Shown here: positions 30,228-39,884 of the stretch, piece after piece
Layout: each line of letters begins with the position of its first letter
Position numbering within the stretch: position 1 is the first letter of the stretch
NCBI GenBank assembly: GCA_964036315.1
Contig: OZ038507.1
Coordinates: forward strand, 62,141,888 to 62,205,887
DNA length: 64,000 nt
From: Acanthosepion esculentum
Taxonomy: Eukaryota > Mollusca > Cephalopoda > Sepiida > Sepiidae
Direction of reading: 5' to 3'
The notes under the pieces: generated by a model
Databases searched by the model: none
What the model was told of the DNA's origin: nothing
What the model saw: only the letters and a program-made list of their open reading frames with translations
Program-made: the position numbers and the translations under genes

Positions 30228-30748
30228 AGTATTTCACTCCAAGCAAGACGGGTGTGCGACTAGCACGCAAGTGATTACAGAGTGTAAAAGCAAGAGTAAA
30301 GAGTGGTGTTTGAGAAAAGGATAAAGATAAGGGCGGGGAAGAAGATAAAGTCATCAAAATCTATCGATTGACATCACATTTGAATATTTGAAGATTATAG
30401 CTATCAGGGAAGCAAGTAAGAGGAAGGGAGTTCCACTGTCGGGAAGTGCGAGAGAAGCTGTTGGAGTAGAAGAAACGGCTGCATTTAACAGTTTTCGACA
30501 GTGAAAGGGTGGGACCGAAATACCAACCTAGTAGCACGATTGAAGTCATGCAGCTGAAAGTAGCTCGTCAGAGCAGTTGCCATGAAAATATTTGTAGAAA
30601 AGACAGAGGGAAGCCATATTATGTCGGTGAGAAAGTGACTGTAGACGAGATGCCAGATCAGGACCTATCACATTGCATACCCGTTTCTGGATTTTGTCGA
30701 GGACCTCGAGATGAACAGGGGGAGATCAGACCATATATGGCAGCAGTA
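30228..30748 (-). pseudogene. LINE 3' fragment (RT C-terminus)
   Basis: Minus-strand frames include FSRTSRQWNSLPLTCFPDSYNLQIFK, the end of the RT polyprotein in the abundant LINE family (consensus RLWNSLP). Reading upstream, 'DKIQ..SNVIGP' and 'VASLCLFYKYFHG'-type segments are in broken frames. Bounded on both sides by (TTA)n. Confidence 0.65.
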
Positions 30749-30752
30749 TTCA

Positions 30753-30789
<37 letters not shown>

Positions 30790-30790
30790 G
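30749..30790. repeat. (TTA)n microsatellite
   Basis: About 13 ATT units. Confidence 0.95.
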
Positions 30791-30903
30791 ATTGACTTGG
30801 GTTTATGTGAGCAGTTGTAGTTTAAGTTGTTCATTATTTACTTAATATATTTTTATGTTTTATTATTTAGTTTATTATTATTTACTTAATATATTACAAT
30901 CTG

Positions 30904-30905
<2 letters not shown>

Positions 30906-30980
<75 letters not shown>
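30906..30980. repeat. (TA)n microsatellite
   Basis: TA run of about 74 bases. Confidence 0.97.
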
Positions 30981-30982
<2 letters not shown>

Positions 30983-31199
30983 ATTGTAATGAGAACGAAA
31001 ATAATATATAAATTCTAACGTTCACATGGGGTTTGCTTACAAACAGAATTGTTCATAACCATTTTGGTTCTTACCAGTCGAAGTGCAACTAAATGAGCCG
31101 AAACAAAGTTGCATCTTTGTAGTAAGTGAATTGTCTTTGTTTATATGAAAAATAAGCATGAGGCAGACTGTTGCTACTCAGTGTTGTCTTCAGTGCCTA

Positions 31200-31280
<81 letters not shown>

Positions 31281-31289
31281 GTGTGTGTT
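31200..31289. repeat. (TA)n-(TG)n microsatellite
   Basis: About 64 bases of TA then TG units. Confidence 0.97.
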
Positions 31290-32690
31290 AATAAATTCAC
31301 CCCAAGCAAGGCTTAAAGCCACTAAAACACAAGGGGTGACTGGGTGTGAAAGAATTAGGAACAGAAAGTTCAATAATGTGTGGGAAGTGAAAAGAGTAAT
31401 AAGTAGCGATTTCATTTAGATCTTGGGAGATTAAAGTTGGTTTGAAAGAATCGAGCTGGAAGGGAGATCCACAAGGGAGAAGTGAGAGATAAGAAGTTGT
31501 TAGCGTAGAACTTACGCCTACACCTAGCCAACTCAGCTGTAAATTGATGAGAGCTCGACTGCGCTTAAATTCAAAATGTCTAGGTACCATAACGAAGAGC
31601 GACATTTATTCTGTATAAATTACAAAAATGTGGCACAAGGCCAAAGGGGGGATTGGGGAAAAAGGACGGTCTTCTTCTGTCTTAACTATAACTTAGCTAG
31701 ACGCAAACACTGACCCAATCGTACGAACAATATTCCTTACACCAAAACACCACAATCATACGTACCGTTCTTACTACAACCACCATAATACCTCACTGTC
31801 TCTATGAAAATACTAACTAGTCCCCATATTTACAATTCAAGGGATAGCTCATCTGAACAATTACTATGAAAGTATTTATAGAAAAGACCGTTCTTACTAC
31901 AACCACCATAATACCTCACTGTCTCTATGAAAATACTAACTAGTCCCCATATTTACAATTCAAGGGATAGCTCATCTGAACAATTACTATGAAAGTATTT
32001 ATAGAAAAGACCGTTCTTACTACAACCACCATAATACCTCACTGTCTCTATGAAAATACTAACTAGTCCCCATATTTACAATTCAGTGTCTGTGGGGGGA
32101 GGGGAATAAAATAACAATTCTAAAAAAAAACTAACCCCAATGAGTATTTACAATATGAATACAAAATATTTACAAGAAACTAAAGAAAAATAATATTAGT
32201 AATACCCCCCCCCATCACTAAATGTGGCAGAAATACCAGTTCACCGGCCGGAATCAATGCGGGACTAAAAATAGTATAAAACATTCATTCATCCCAAGCA
32301 CACACACTGACACGCACTCATTCAAACACAACAAATACGAAAAACTCTCACGCGAAACCATAGCGAAGAGCTCATCCGAACAATTACTACGGAAGTATTT
32401 ATAGAAAAGACACAAGGAAGCAACCTTACGCCAATTGGAAAGTGACTGAAGCCGAGTTGAATATTGCTGGTTCTTCTTTGGATTTTACCAAGGAGCTAAA
32501 GGTTATTGGGGCACCGGACCATATTTGGTAGCATGGACGAATGGTAGACCTATTGATATGTAAGATAGATTCCGGAGAGAAAAATCGAACAGTGAATCAA
32601 CTTTCTTAGCAGCTGAACTAGATAGGGATTCAATCGTCTTTCCACTTCATGTCAGCTGAGAACGTTAGCCCGAGTAACTTAAGAAGTTAT
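31290..32690 (-). pseudogene. LINE 3' region with internal tandem insertion
   Basis: RT C-terminal and 3' UTR sequence is present at 31290-31600 and 32350-32690 on the minus strand, in the order expected for one copy. The 750 bases between them are a different block that includes a 123-bp tandem repeat. A copy at 61335-62130 has a shorter insertion of related sequence at the same place, so this is a LINE subfamily feature rather than a one-off. Confidence 0.6.
31765..32084. repeat. 123-bp tandem repeat, about 2.6 copies
   Basis: CCGTTCTTACTACAACCACC occurs at 31765, 31888 and 32011, exact 123-bp steps. Each unit includes part of the LINE itself (AAAGTATTTATAGAAAAGAC), so the LINE/insert junction was duplicated. 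Confidence 0.9.
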
Positions 32691-32840
32691 TTATCACTAT
32701 TATTTTATATATTTCTAGACATTGGTTATCCTAGTTTAAAACCAAATACTTCGTAATGGTGTTTTATTTTTTATCCAGGTAGGTGGTAAATACTCTGGAC
32801 GTAAATATAAATAAATGTAAATAGAGTAAATATTACATAT

Positions 32841-32856
<16 letters not shown>

Positions 32857-32898
<42 letters not shown>
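32857..32898. repeat. (TA)n microsatellite at hammerhead 3' end
   Basis: TA run directly following the cleavage-side sequence of the class B hammerhead at 32905. Confidence 0.95.
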
Positions 32899-32901
<3 letters not shown>

Positions 32902-32904
32902 CAT

Positions 32905-32947
32905 CCACAGACAAACTGTTTCGCTGTTTCACAGCTCATCAGTGTGG
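32905..32947 (-). ncRNA. Type I hammerhead ribozyme, class B (canonical)
   Basis: Minus strand: stem I CCACA; core CUGAUGA; stem II GCUGU-GAA-ACAGC; GAAA; stem III with ACA pairing UGU around GUU; cleavage C; then UGUGG, which pairs fully with CCACA. All conserved core bases of a hammerhead are present and all three stems close. Best ribozyme candidate in the window. The tRNA-like module at 32955-33028 lies just upstream. Confidence 0.82.
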
Positions 32948-32954
32948 CTAAACG

Positions 32955-33028
32955 TCCGGTTGCCTCTAGCTAGGAATGAAACCCGACTGAATTGGCGTCA
33001 GTCGGAACTTCTACCACTAAGCCGTCGG
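32955..33028 (-). repeat. tRNA-like SINE head beside the hammerhead
   Basis: Same module as 15169-15240: A-box-like CTTAGTGGTAGAAG, B-box-like GGGTTTCATTCC. It is followed on the minus strand by TAGCTAGAGGCAACCGGACG and then the ribozyme. Upstream sequence (GTCACTGTGTGTTTATCTAA) is also shared with the 15 kb copy. Confidence 0.65.
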
Positions 33029-33123
33029 CTCACGGCAGGGATGAAGGTGTTTATTTTTAGATTTAGATAAACACACAGTGACTGACAGTGACTCAATTCT
33101 GCCGAAGAGTCATGCAATATTAG

Positions 33124-33161
<38 letters not shown>
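33124..33161. repeat. (TA)n microsatellite
   Basis: TA run at the mariner terminus. Confidence 0.95.
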
Positions 33162-33165
<4 letters not shown>

Positions 33166-33760
33166 GTTGGCCAGAAAGTCATGACGCACTGAGGAAGCGG
33201 AAAGAAAACAACAAAATTTTATGGAGCAAAACCAACATTTATTCTTCAAAATAAAGTCCATCATTCTCGACGATCTTCTGCCATCTATCAGCCAGTATCT
33301 AAATCTGTCTCAGATACCAGTCCGCTGGCTTTGATTAAAAAAAGCTGTAAACAAGCTTCCTTAACTTCATCAAAAGTGTTGAATCGCTGTTCGCGGAGGA
33401 AGTGTGCCACTGGGTGGAATAGGCCATAGCCACTTAGAGCAGAATCGGGACTGAATGGTGGATGTGGAAGAATCTCAACACCGTCCATCTGTTTGAATTT
33501 CCCCTTAGTCAACCTGGCAGTATGTGGCCTCGCATTGTCTTGCTGAAAGAAAGCCAGACCTCTACTGACCAACGCAGGATACTCTTTCTTTAGTTTGTCG
33601 TACACGCGGTCTAGCTGCTGGCAATACAGTTTAGCCTTGATGGCGCGTCGTGTGGAAAAACCTCCAAATGCAGTCCTCATTGGAAATTCCACCAGGCAGA
33701 GATCAAGATTTGTTGTTTCCTTTCTGCTTTCTAAGTGAGCCAAGACTTTCTGGACAATCT
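33162..33760 (-). mobile_element. Internally deleted mariner element
   Basis: Left terminus TTAGGTTGGCCAGAAAGTCA; on the minus strand the right terminus reads AGATTGTCCAGAAAGTCTTG, similar over about 15 bases. About 600 bp instead of the usual 1.3 kb, so roughly the first half of the gene is deleted. Confidence 0.75.
33288..33743 (-). pseudogene. mariner transposase C-terminal half
   Basis: 151 residues. AFFQQDNARPHTA (about residues 63-75) contains the second catalytic Asp, and LPHPPFSPDSALSGYGLFHP (about 93-112) is the region of the third. In mariners this reads SPDLAPSDYHLF; here the final catalytic Asp is Gly (SGYGLF), so the copy cannot be active. It continues FNTFDEVKEACLQLF, normal for mariner. 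The N-terminal helix-turn-helix and first Asp are deleted; the first residues read out of the terminal repeat. Confidence 0.85.
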
Positions 33761-33827
33761 CTCTCTGTCTGTCTGTCTCTGTCTGTCTGTCTGTCTGTCT
33801 CTCTGTCTCTCTCTCTCTCTCTATATA
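33760..33827. repeat. (CTGT)n/(CT)n microsatellite
   Basis: Tetranucleotide GTCT and dinucleotide CT runs ending in a short TA run. Confidence 0.9.
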
Positions 33828-33828
33828 T

Positions 33829-33970
33829 ATGAAATGACAATTGGAAAAATCTTGGATTTTGCCGACGCGTTTCGTCTTCCGACTTTTTCAAGGCAAAAAT
33901 GAAATCGAAATATCTCTGTCGGAAGACGAAACGCGTCGGCAAAATCCAAGATTTTTCCAATTGTCATTTT
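33829..33970. repeat. Foldback containing class F hammerhead-like motif
   Basis: Arms 33829-33882 and 33918-33970 are almost perfect reverse complements of about 53 bp, around a 35-base centre. The arm contains CCGACGCGTTTCGTCTTCC. Confidence 0.85.
33857..33898 (-). ncRNA. Hammerhead-like motif, class F
   Basis: Minus strand: stem I UUUUGCC; UUGAAAAA where CUGANGA is expected; stem II GUC-GGAA-GAC; GAAA; palindromic ACGCGU stem III; C; then GGCAAAA closing a 7-bp stem I. The architecture is hammerhead, but the catalytic G of the core is changed, so it is probably inactive or a variant. Confidence 0.5.
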
Positions 33971-34080
33971 ATACCAATATGTCTTGTCCACAGAGTTGAT
34001 CTGGGAATTTAACTATATATATATATATATATATATATGGGCTAGAACTCTTAATTTAGTGCGATCACTAGATTGAAAAA

Positions 34081-34091
34081 GCACACACACA

Positions 34092-34174
<83 letters not shown>
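34081..34174. repeat. (CA)n-(TA)n microsatellite
   Basis: About 48 bases of CA then 46 of TA. Confidence 0.97.
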
Positions 34175-34181
<7 letters not shown>

Positions 34182-34594
34182 CTATATAAACGAACTTCAC
34201 CTGATTACAATTCACTCAAGATTCAATTACCTGGTTAATTGATCGTTGGTTCAAAATTAGCTTTCGCCGATTTCTTTAATTGACGCGTCGTAAATCAATA
34301 AAGGCGTTTCTCAATGTTTAAATGATTTTTAAAAAAAAATGATTTTGACTTTTATTTTTAGAGAACGTATGTGTTGGCAAGAGAACAGGCTTCAAAATAG
34401 CAACCGTCGATATTTTACGCGTTTTTCTTCCCTCTTTTTTAAGAGTACAATCACACTACCGAATTTCCGGAACCTTTTTTCCGTACCAAAAGAACATATT
34501 TGCGTAATAAACGGCCTGACTTCATCTGTTTATTTCTCTTCCGGTTCGTCTCATTATAAGCGCATTTAGGGGTTATTAAGTAAATAGCGAGAAA

Positions 34595-35145
34595 ATCCGT
34601 TTCTGCCTATATTTCTGAGATGATTATGTAAACTGTTTACATTATTCGGACTATTGTCGTTATCTTTGTCGCCATATTTTATCGCCCTTCAGTATCTGTC
34701 TATATTTCTGAGATGAGGTATTATGTACACTATTTACATTATTTGGCCTATTCTCCTCATCTTTGTCGCCATATTTATCACCCTTCAGTATCTGTCTATA
34801 TTTCTGAGATGAGGTATTATGTAGACTATTTACATTATTCGGACTATTCTCCTCATCTTAGTCGCCATATTTATTACAACTCTTCGGCCTTTGTACGCTC
34901 CGGCCTTCTTCAGTATCTGTCTATATTTCTGAGATGAGGTATTATGTACACTATTTACATTATTCGGACTATTGTCCTCAACTTTGTCGCCATATTTATT
35001 ACAACGTTTCGGCCGTTGTACACTCCGGCCTTCTTCAGGTGGTTGGAATGTCGAACTGAACCCTTAATTTCGTTCACTGGGGTAGACTGTTCTAGTTCCA
35101 CGTGCCATGTTTAACGGATGTCAGTTATCTGTTATCTGTTAATTC
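34595..35145 (-). repeat. Hammerhead-bearing composite SINE with multiplied tail
   Basis: Body and hammerhead on the minus strand at about 34985-35145. The tail unit (TATTTCTGAGATGAGGTATT on the plus strand) recurs at about 34605, 34700, 34800 and 34925, so the 3' half is tandemly repeated about four times with one extra decayed hammerhead (34876-34913). It is joined at 35145 head to head with the plus copy. Confidence 0.75.
35000..35045 (-). ncRNA. Hammerhead-ribozyme-like motif, class D
   Basis: Minus strand: CCACCUGAAGAAGGCC, a loop, GGCC, GAAA, ACGU, U. The core CUGAAGA fits CUGANGA, with one extra A before stem II. One base of stem II is changed (GGAGTGTACAACGGCC). Confidence 0.55.
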
Positions 35146-35460
35146 CCCTCAAGGACACATGGCACAGTGGATAAAGGCGTTAGTTAGATCCAGGACTCAA
35201 AGAGTGTGAGTTCGGTACCCGGTTAAGGCAGTGGAAAACTTGGAGAGGGGAATTAACAGGAGATAACTGACAACTGACATCCATTAAACATGGCACGTGG
35301 AACTAGAACAGTCTACCCCAGTGAGCGAAGTAAAGGGTTCAGTTCGAAATTCCAACCACCTGAAGAAGGCCGGAGCGTACAACGGCCGAAACGTTGTAAT
35401 AAATATGGCGACAAAGATGAGGTAATAGTTCGAATAATGTAAATAGTGCAGAAAATCCGT
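35146..35460 (+). repeat. Composite SINE: tRNA-like head plus hammerhead
   Basis: Full-length-looking copy. Head 35155-35228 has A-box-like TGGCACAGTGGATAAAGG and B-box-like GAGTTCGGTACCC. Then 'GGAATTAACAGGAGATAACT', 'CATGGCACGTGGAACTAGAA', the hammerhead (35355-35400), and the tail 'TATGGCGACAAAGATGAGG'. About 315 bp. Confidence 0.75.
35355..35400 (+). ncRNA. Hammerhead ribozyme-like motif, class D
   Basis: Stem I ...CCAC; core CUGAAGA; an A; stem II GGCCG-(loop)-CGGCC, 5 bp perfect; GAAA; palindromic ACGU; U; then GU(A). Stem I pairs only 2 bp here (GUA instead of GUG). All core bases fit CUGANGA/GAAA. Confidence 0.65.
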
Positions 35461-35734
35461 TGTTATGATAAATCATGGCAGCTTCGACACAAGTGGAGTA
35501 CTGCAATAAAACCGAAATTGAAAGGTTATAAGAATAAAATATAATAAAAAATGTCTTTCCTGTTAAATAACTTACATTCAACAACTGTAAATATGGCATT
35601 CTCACATTCTTCCCGATGATAGCAGTTTTTCACACGGTATCTCTGCTTGATCATACGACTATTTACTCCTGTCTTGTTCACCCAATACAAGGCCCAAGGG
35701 GTACTCAAAAAAGCTGATCAGGGTACTGCGAGAC

Positions 35735-36235
35735 AGAAGGATTTCTTTGGTTACAAAGAAAAGAACACTGAGCTGTTACGTGACATCTGTCCTTCTTTAC
35801 GGCAGCGAATGTTGGATGGTCTCCTCAAAGATGAAGAAGAGACTCGAGGCGACGGACATGTTTGTTCTACAGAAGGATGCTAAGGATATCATGGACAGAG
35901 CGTGTGAGCAACGATGAGGTCTTAGAGAGGTTGCAAACAAGGAGGGGGCTTATACTTAATATCAGGAAGAGGCAGCTGAAGTTTCTGGGACACATAATGA
36001 GGAAGGAGGGCCTGGAGAATCTGATACTCACGGGTCGAATAGAGGGAAAGAGAGACAAGGGAAAACAACGCGTGACATACCTGGCGGACTTAAGCAAGTG
36101 GATGACAGAACGTGGTCTGGGGGAGGAAGCAGAGGGAAGGAACTTATTGAGAGCTGCAAGGGATAGAGGGAGGTGGAGAGCCATGATCGCCTACGTCCTG
36201 AAAGGACATGGTGCATAAAAAGAAAAGAAGTGCGG
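35735..36235 (+). pseudogene. RTE-like LINE, RT C-terminus
   Basis: Two frames cover it: CYVTSVLLYGSECWTVSSKMK (35770-35840) and, after a frameshift near 35865, FYRRMLRISWTERVSNDEVL through FLGHIMRKEGLENLILTGRI to WRAMIAYVLKGHGA. This is the well-known C-terminal tail of RTE-type non-LTR reverse transcriptases (YGSE.W ... RRMLRI.W ... FLGH ... GR..G.R..GR). A 5'-truncated copy; its catalytic RT motifs are absent. Confidence 0.8.
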
Positions 36236-36510
36236 AATTGTGTTAGGGTAGGAAAGGGAAAGTTAACAGGAAAGATAGACAGCTAATTTTAGACTTGGAG
36301 ACGTCAAGATTTAATTATCGAATAAGATTTCAGAGTTCAGGTGGAGACGTTAGAGGTCGACTTTAGAAACGGACCGGAAATCCAGTCCTAAACAGGAAAC
36401 AAGGGATAAAACACTAATCCTGTTCAAAAGACGTGGGGGGGTCTTAATAGGAAGTCTGATCGGTCCGATAAGCTCAGATTGGCAGCTGATTTAAAATATG
36501 ACCTATGATC
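36236..36510 (+). repeat. RTE-like LINE 3' UTR
   Basis: Follows the coding end directly and shares CCTAAACAGGAAACAAGG with the reverse strand of 50640-50830, showing a repeated 3' UTR. Confidence 0.6.
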
Positions 36511-36724
36511 TGTTTTTTAACTTGGGGAAGTAATCGCTTGTTAATTTTAAAGCCTCCAAAACTAAACCACTCTCTATTAATCGTCTAAGAAAACCCTTTT
36601 TGCCTTTCATCCGCATGGCTGATGTTAACCCCTTCTCGGATTAACTGACTTGTAGTGGAAATATTATATTGAATCAGTTGCTTGGTCTTCTTCTAGCAGG
36701 CATATGATCAGTTGCTTCTGCTAT

Positions 36725-36968
36725 GTATTTAGAGATTCATCACACTATTTAAATTGTTCGGACTATCGTCCCCATCTTTGTTGCCATATTTATCACAACG
36801 TTTCGGCCGTTGCACGCTCCGGCTTTCTACAGGTGGTTAGAATGTCGAACTGAACCCTTTATTTCGCTTGCTGGGGTAGACTCTATTAACCAGGTATTGA
36901 ACTCAGAACTCTTTGGATCCTGTCATTGGATCTAACCAACGCCTTTATCCACTGTGTCATGTGTCCTG
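36725..36968 (-). repeat. Composite SINE, minus copy
   Basis: Tail, hammerhead (36793-36838) and body on the minus strand, then a tRNA-like head at 36888-36968 with B-box-like GAGTTCAATACC. It abuts the plus copy that follows. Confidence 0.7.
36793..36838 (-). ncRNA. Hammerhead-like motif, class D
   Basis: CCACCUGUAGAAAGCCGG start, CGGCC-GAAA-ACGU-U-GUG end. One change in the core (CUGUAGA) and one in stem II. Confidence 0.5.
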
Positions 36969-37215
36969 GTTAAGGCGATGGAGAACTTAGAGAGGGGAAT
37001 TAACAGGAGATAACTGATAACTGACATCCACTAGACATGGCACGTGGAACTAGAACAGTCTACCCCAGTGAGCGGAATAAAGGGTTCAGTTCGACATTCC
37101 AACCACCTGAAGAAGGCCGGAGCGTACAACGGCCGAAACGTTGTGATAAATATGGCAACAAAGATGAGAAGGATACTCCGAACAATGTAAATAGGGTACA
37201 TAATACCTCATCTCA
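36969..37215 (+). repeat. Composite SINE, plus copy (headless)
   Basis: Starts 'GGTTAAGGCGATGGAGAACT' and runs through the hammerhead at 37101-37146 to the tail 'ACCTCATCTCAGAAATATAG'. With 36725-36968 it forms a head-to-head pair. Confidence 0.7.
37101..37146 (+). ncRNA. Hammerhead ribozyme-like motif, class D (best copy)
   Basis: Stem I CAC with GUG; core CUGAAGA; stem II GGCCG/CGGCC; GAAA; palindromic ACGU; cleavage-position U; then GUGAU. The palindromic stem III suggests that two molecules pair to form an active dimer, as known for other short-stem-III hammerheads. Confidence 0.7.
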
Positions 37216-37715
37216 GAAATATAGACAGATAGATATTCTTCGTAAAATAGAAAGAAGAATATGCCATATTATCGCTACTCACCTGGCATCTCGACCAAAC
37301 ACTTTCCAGCCGCCGTAACATAGCTACCATGTGCCTTTTCTATAAATATTTTTATGTTAACTGTTCTGATGAACATTCCTCTATTGTAAGTAGACTTTAT
37401 GAATTTAAGCGCACGACTGGATTGGCGACGAGGTCTCATCATTTTACTGTTGAAATGGCTAGATGTAGTCGTAATGGCTCTCAAACATATCGGTTCTGGA
37501 ATTCTCTGTCGGCTTTTTGCTTTCCAGTCAACGTTGATCTTTAAAAATTTAAATGCAACATCAATCGTTATCTTCTGTTTTTTATAATTCTGTTCATTTA
37601 TTGTTGGCTCTCCTCAATAATATTTTTTCTCATATTCTCTCACACCCATTAATCCCTTGTATCTTAGTGGCTTTATTGCCTTGATTGTGGTGAAATGATT
37701 GACACCATAGAGATT
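37205..37715 (+). pseudogene. LINE RT C-terminus and 3' UTR
   Basis: Frames read ILRKIERRICHIIATHLASR, then CSDEHSSIVSRLYEFKRTTG, then YRFWNSLSAFCFPVNVDL and KFKCNINRYLLFF, the C-terminal part of the abundant LINE polyprotein. Frameshifts and stops break it. The 3' UTR (TTGTATCTTAGTGGCTTTAT) ends near 37715. Confidence 0.7.
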
Positions 37716-38224
37716 GTTTAATATCTACGGGGTGGTGCCTGTAGGGTGTATAGTTTTGTTTGCGGGTAAAGATCTTTTCACACTATCAATTTCACATATA
37801 TTTCCGGCTCCATAGAATGTAAACAATTATTTTTAGACCTGAATTTTCTCCATTTATTGCAAATAACCAACGTCAGATATAGACCATGCAGAGCCTCTAG
37901 TATATGTTATAAAGGAACCAAAATTTAAACAAAATGTAGAATTATAGTTAAAATGAGATGTCAATGTTATTTACATTGTTTGCCTAATCTAGACGACAAT
38001 TTAGCTATCGCACCTTGTATATTTATATCGTAACAATATTTCGCGGCAAACTTGAGAGGATCTTCTTTTTTCTGCTCTGCTATTCAACCAACTACATTCA
38101 CTAGATAGGTTCCTCGCTATTTCCCACTGCCTCCCCTTCCTTCAAAATGTCCTGTGAGTGTTAAATTTTCCAAGCCCTTCTTCTTCATAATGTGCCCCAG
38201 ATAGTTCAACTATCTCTTTCTAAT

Positions 38225-38505
38225 TATTTTTAATCATTGCAAGTCGATAAAACCACAATGACACTGAAAGATTAAGAAAAAAGAGAGACATTATTAAAGA
38301 GCGAGAACACTAAAAGAAGAGGAATCAAGATGACAGTAGATAACGATTGACATTGCATTTAAATTTTTGAAGATCGATGTTGGCTGGAAAGCATAGAGAC
38401 AGAAGAGAGTACCACAAGCAAGAAGTGCAAGAGAAGAAACTGCAAGCATAGAACTTACGGTTACATCTAGCCAACTCAATTGTGAATATGATGAACAATA
38501 GACAA
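38225..38505 (-). pseudogene. LINE 3' fragment
   Basis: Minus strand: FFSCTSCLWYSLLSLCFPANIDLQKFKCNVNRYLLSS, the family C-terminus, followed by its 3' UTR. It abuts the CTG/ATG repeat. Confidence 0.7.
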
Positions 38506-38517
38506 AGATTTGCGGGA

Positions 38518-38523
38518 TGCTGC

Positions 38524-38554
<31 letters not shown>

Positions 38555-38561
38555 TTGGAAT

Positions 38562-38619
<58 letters not shown>

Positions 38620-38621
38620 CA

Positions 38622-38655
<34 letters not shown>

Positions 38656-38850
38656 CGTTGATGATGGTGATGATGATGATGACGATGACGATGATGATGA
38701 TGATGATGACGATGATAATGATGATGGCGATGACGGTGATGGTGATGATGATGATGATGATGATGTTTTGGAAGAGGATAATGATGATGACGATGATGAT
38801 GTTTTGGAAGAGGATAATGATGATGATGATACGTTTCTACTTCAAACCAA
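38518..38850. repeat. (CTG)n-(ATG)n trinucleotide array
   Basis: Nine CTG units then about 300 bases of GAT/ATG with GAC variants. The block 'GATGTTTTGGAAGAGGATAA' occurs twice at the right end, 42 bases apart. It gives long low-complexity frames (poly-Asp, poly-Met, poly-His) that are not genes. Confidence 0.95.
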
Positions 38851-39069
38851 TTAATACCCACCGTCATTAAAATAGGACCGTGGCCATTAGTGGGTTCAGT
38901 GCCAAACCCAGTCGTCTTTCTAATCTTACACAGTTGTACACTCAAGCATTTGCCGCCCCCTACCTACGGACTCAGCCCCAGTAAATGGAAGCACATATTA
39001 AACAAAACAGCCTCAACAGCCAAAAAGTAAGAACCATTTTCTTTTATTTAAGAAAAGGTGCTTTTTTAA

Positions 39070-39725
39070 TCAAATCACTCCATGCAAGGTAGTAAAGCCA
39101 CTAAGACGCAAGGGGTTACTGAGTGTGAAAGCATGAGAAAAAAGAGATACATTATTAAGGAGCGAGAACAACGGAAGAGTAATCAAGAGGAAAATAGATA
39201 ACGATTGCCATTGATTTGGGCTGGAAAGTAAGAGAACGGAAAGGAGTTCCACAAGCGAGAAGTGCGAGAAAAGAAACTGTTAGCATAGAACTTACGGCTA
39301 CATCTAGTCATTTCAACTGTAAAATGATGAGACCTTGTTGGCAATGAATTATGAGCACTATGTGCCGTGAAATTATTTACAGAAAATGCAGAGGGAAGCT
39401 ACATTAAGGTGGTGGGAAAAGGACTCAAGCTAAGATGCCAGGTCAGGACCAACAATACTGCTGATCCTTCTTTCGATTTTATCAAGAATCTCTCAATATA
39501 CAGCAGGAGCAGCGGTCCATATGACGCAGCAATATTCAAGGCCTGGGCGAATGATAGACTTCTAAATATGTAAGATACATTCTCGTCAGAAAAATTGTGT
39601 AGCACGACAGAGTGAATAGACTTTCTTAGCAGCAAGCCTATTAATGGATTCAATATAGGATTTTCAATTCTTGTCAGCCCGAAAGGACGCAACGGGTCAT
39701 TCTCCTGGAGGTTAGCATCAGCCAT
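39070..39725 (-). pseudogene. LINE 3' half fragment
   Basis: Minus strand includes RSLSFAQALNIAASYGPLLL and DKIKEGSA-type sequence followed by the shared 3' UTR, with broken frames. A long 108-residue frame is out of the original LINE frame. Confidence 0.6.
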
Positions 39726-39884
39726 ACTGATGAGCGGCAGAAGGGGGTCTCACGGATTGATTAATAGAGAGAAGTATCGTTTTTGAGGCATTAAAATAAA
39801 CAATCCATTCATTGTTCGACCTAATTGCAGATTGAAGGTCATTATTTTAGATCATATGCCGACTTTGCATTTTTTTATCGATTT

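Noticed and set aside
38510..38870. Long frames of poly-Asp, poly-Met and poly-His
   Set aside because: They are the six-frame reading of a GAT/ATG trinucleotide array and carry no other protein signal.
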